Assembly: GCA_029882955.1 (NCBI GenBank)
Contig: JAOUJX010000185.1
Coordinates: 1-7,815, forward strand
From: Gammaproteobacteria bacterium
Lineage (GTDB): Bacteria > Pseudomonadota > Gammaproteobacteria > GCA-001735895
Direction: 5' to 3'
DNA length: 7,815 nucleotides
Below are positions 5,885 through 7,815 of the stretch, piece after piece. How positions within the stretch are numbered: position 1 is the stretch's first letter; each line of letters begins with the position of its first letter. A program made the translations under genes and the position numbers. The notes below the pieces were generated by a model, which was given only the letters and a program-made list of their open reading frames with translations, had not been told where the DNA came from and ran no database searches.

Positions 5885-5925
5885 ACACCTGACCAATAGC
5901 TGACGGTTATCTAATGTTTATCTAA
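5885..5925. repeat. Four-unit 11-base-phased direct repeat, putative winged-helix operator
   Basis: TTATCTAA occurs at 5907-5914 and again at 5918-5925, an offset of 11. In the same phase, weaker units ATAGCTGA (5896-5903) and ACACCTGA (5885-5892) share the CTRA core, which therefore starts at 5889, 5900, 5911 and 5922. Tandem half-sites at 11-base spacing are the classic arrangement for OmpR/PhoB-type winged helices binding head to tail, and the gene on the + side encodes such a domain. The array covers about -30 to -70 of the - strand promoter and ends 48 bases before the regulator's ATG. It may control both genes. Confidence 0.5.
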
Positions 5926-5973
5926 CGTAAATATTTTTCCATTAAAATCAAATACTTAAAGTTATTTTTAAAA

Positions 5974-7701
5974 ATGGAAACAAATAATAATTTCTTATTA
6001 GAGTTGACAGCGGATCCGGTATTAATCGGAAAATGGACGTTTTATCCCGATATTTTGCAGCTGGAATGCGGCGAAAAACAGGTAAAACTCGAACCTCGCG
6101 CAGCCTGTTTACTGTTTCACCTCTCAAAAAATGCAGGAACCCCCGTCAGTCGCGACAAATTAATAGCTAAGGTCTGGCCCAACATGGTCGTTGGTGATGA
6201 GGTGCTTACCGGTGCTATCAATAAGCTTCGCAAGGCTTTCGGAGATGACAGTCATCATCCCTCAGTGATTGAAACAATCCCTAAAATAGGCTACCGCCTG
6301 ATCGCCGATGTCGAGTTTATATCACGGGAAAATCTCGACCAGAGAATTGAACCGATTTTAGCTGATATGCCAGCGACATTAACCAGTAAGCGCTGGAGGC
6401 TCCTGGCTATTATTAGTTTCCTGCTGTTACTGCTGGCCTTGATGTTTGCACTTCTCTGGCAACCAACGGGTTATAACCAGGATGAGTTGGCCACCCCGGT
6501 TAGCGATTCTACTCTTTCCGAAAAGCCTTCAATCGCGGTGCTACCTTTTACCAATATGAGTAGCGACAAGGAGCAGGATTTCTTTGTTGACGGATTGACG
6601 GAAGATTTAATTACCGATATTTCGAAGATTTCCGGACTGTTCGTTATCGCTCGTAACTCAGTTTTTACCTATAAGGGTGAGTCTGTCAATGTTGAGGAAG
6701 TAGCTGAAGAGCTGGGTGTTAGATATGTGTTAGAGGGTAGCGTAAGGCGTGCTGGAGGGTTGATTCGGATTAATGCGCAGCTAACCGATACCGCTACAGG
6801 TAAGCATCTGTGGGCCGAACGCTATGACCGTAAACTGGAAGGCGTTTTTAGTATTCAGGATGAAATAACCGCTAGCATCGTGCACGCTCTGGAAGTCCGC
6901 TTGAAATCACAGGAAAAAGAGGGGCTGGTCGACAATGCTGGCATTGACTTTGATGCCTACGAGCTATTTTTACAGGGTCAGGTAAATTTCAGGTCTCGCG
7001 ATAAAGCCGGTGTTTCTGAGTCTATTAACCTTTACCGCGAAGCAATCCGCATAGACCCGGGTTTTTCCCGGGCCTACGGCGCGATAGCGGTATCCATGGT
7101 ATTGCAATACATTCGCGGTTGGACCGAGTCTCCAAAGGAAACTTTGAATATGGCGCTGGAAATGGCACAAAAAGGTGTCTCCAGTAATAGCAGTATCCCG
7201 CAGGTCTACTGGTCGTTGGGTTTCGTGCATCTGTTTCGTAAGGAGCTTGAGGCTGCAGTTATAGCGGCAAAAAAATCAATAGAAATATCGCCTAATTACG
7301 CAGACGGGTATGGCTTGCTGGCACTTATTTATAATCACCAGGGTAATGCTGGAGGTGCCATTGAGAGTATAAATAGGGGTATGGATTTAAATCCCTATTA
7401 TACATTTGACTATCCCTATAATCTGGGGCGTGCTCAATACCTCGCAGGAAAATACGAAGATGCCATCGATAGCTTAAATCAGGCGCTGGAGAAAAATCAG
7501 AGCGGGGTGAATCCGCGCGTCTTCCTGATTGCCAGTTATGTCAGGCTGGGGTTAATAGATGATGCTGAATGGGAAGTCGAGCAACTAAGGATGCAGAGTC
7601 CTGAAATTACGATATCACACTTGCGACGTACCTCGGTGCAAACAGTAGAGTTAATGGATCAACTTGCGCTGGAACTGCGTCAGGCGGGGTTGCCGGAGTG
7701 A
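5974..7701 (+). CDS. CadC-like membrane-anchored transcriptional regulator (winged helix, TolB-like domain, TPRs)
   Basis: A 575-aa one-component regulator. Residues about 18-113 are an OmpR/PhoB-type DNA-binding winged helix: LEPRAACLLFHLSKNAGTPV, then SRDKLIAKVWP, the recognition region VLTGAINKLRKAFGDD, and the wing VIETIPKIGYRLIA. A polar linker leads to one TM segment (about 141-162), which places the rest in the periplasm as in CadC and ToxR. Residues about 185-310 form the TolB/FlgO-like domain that often accompanies TPRs in such regulators: SIAVLPFTNMSSDKEQDFF, DGLTEDLITDISKI, VLEGSVRRAGGLIRINAQL and GKHLWAERYDR. From about 328 to 543 come roughly five TPR units, ending near the C-terminus. 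There is no receiver, kinase or cyclase domain. The signal is unknown; the divergent small secreted protein is a natural target or ligand. The ATG has only an A/T-rich leader with no clear ribosome site, so translation may be weak; no better start exists before the winged helix. Confidence 0.88.
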   Translation: METNNNFLLELTADPVLIGKWTFYPDILQLECGEKQVKLEPRAACLLFHLSKNAGTPVSRDKLIAKVWPNMVVGDEVLTGAINKLRKAFGDDSHHPSVIETIPKIGYRLIADVEFISRENLDQRIEPILADMPATLTSKRWRLLAIISFLLLLLALMFALLWQPTGYNQDELATPVSDSTLSEKPSIAVLPFTNMSSDKEQDFFVDGLTEDLITDISKISGLFVIARNSVFTYKGESVNVEEVAEELGVRYVLEGSVRRAGGLIRINAQLTDTATGKHLWAERYDRKLEGVFSIQDEITASIVHALEVRLKSQEKEGLVDNAGIDFDAYELFLQGQVNFRSRDKAGVSESINLYREAIRIDPGFSRAYGAIAVSMVLQYIRGWTESPKETLNMALEMAQKGVSSNSSIPQVYWSLGFVHLFRKELEAAVIAAKKSIEISPNYADGYGLLALIYNHQGNAGGAIESINRGMDLNPYYTFDYPYNLGRAQYLAGKYEDAIDSLNQALEKNQSGVNPRVFLIASYVRLGLIDDAEWEVEQLRMQSPEITISHLRRTSVQTVELMDQLALELRQAGLPE

Positions 7702-7706
7702 TCCGG
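7693..7706 (+). other. Small hairpin overlapping the regulator stop codon
   Basis: CCGGA (7693-7697) pairs with TCCGG (7702-7706) around a GTGA loop that contains the TGA stop. No T run follows directly (only ATTTTG about 10 bases on), so it is at best a weak terminator or mRNA end structure. Confidence 0.2.
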
Positions 7707-7793
7707 GTAAATCTATTTTGAATACTATGCTGGATTAAGCTGGCACTACTTTTAAACTTTAGAACCAACCGATCAGGTACCCCGGTAAACGAG

Positions 7794-7815
7794 ATGTCTA
7801 CTAAGTTTGACGAAA
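7794..7815 (+). CDS. Possible start of a further gene, cut by the window edge
   Basis: ATG at 7794 opens seven codons (MSTKFDE) that run off the edge without a stop, on the same strand as the regulator and 92 bases after it. The ribosome site is poor; only GAG directly abuts the ATG. Too little is present to name a product, and the reading could be chance. The 7702-7793 gap shows no other feature beyond the small hairpin. Confidence 0.22.

Noticed and set aside
5813..5896. Longer N-terminus for the small secreted protein, starting at 5896
   Set aside because: The extra 28 residues would put a polar stretch before the signal peptide and would overlap the -10 and repeats; the ATG at 5812 has AGGAG at ideal spacing.
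6970..7230. Minus-strand frame opposite the TPR region of the regulator
   Set aside because: Opposite a convincing TPR coding sequence, with no domain or start signal of its own.
1..7815. Mobile elements, CRISPR arrays, tRNA or rRNA genes
   Set aside because: I saw no transposase or integrase motifs, no regularly spaced long repeats, no long terminal inverted repeats and no cloverleaf-like segments.

Overview
The window reads as chromosomal DNA of a free-living, respiratory Gammaproteobacterium with mid GC content. I infer this from a PobA-type aromatic hydroxylase, an FdnI/FdoI-type formate dehydrogenase cytochrome b, FNR/ANR-like boxes and a CadC-like winged-helix/TPR regulator. I cannot name a genus. 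I see no IS element, tRNA, rRNA, CRISPR array or phage gene.

Left block (1-2063, + strand): the 3' end of pobA (4-hydroxybenzoate 3-monooxygenase), then an arylamine N-acetyltransferase, then a TauD/TfdA-family Fe(II)/2-oxoglutarate dioxygenase. The gaps are 19 and 20 bases, so this looks like one operon, plausibly for aromatic or xenobiotic turnover. The acetyltransferase has no ATG, GTG, TTG or CTG where its N-terminus must lie. The only sensible start is ATT at 304, preceded by a strong Shine-Dalgarno sequence. The operon is followed by a very G-rich hairpin region (2082-2156) that resembles a terminator.

Middle block (2158-5371): an orphan formate dehydrogenase gamma (cytochrome b556) gene on + and a cobalamin-binding-domain radical SAM gene on - converge on each other. 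Each has an FNR/ANR-type box upstream. The box for the radical SAM gene is a perfect TTGAT-N4-ATCAA, placed correctly relative to a TATAGT -10. The box for the cytochrome matches at 9 of 10 positions. This suggests that low oxygen induces both genes.

Right block (5421-7701): a divergent pair. On - lies a small secreted protein with a very acidic tail ending in Cys. On + lies a membrane-anchored one-component regulator (winged helix, one TM segment, periplasmic TolB-like domain and TPRs). Between them sit four units carrying CTRA at an exact 11-base period, the spacing expected for tandem OmpR/PhoB-type winged helices. They lie just upstream of a good -10 that lacks a -35, in front of the small gene. 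The simplest reading is that the regulator controls the small secreted protein. This pair is the best candidate for an undescribed system here. A further gene may start at the right edge (7794).
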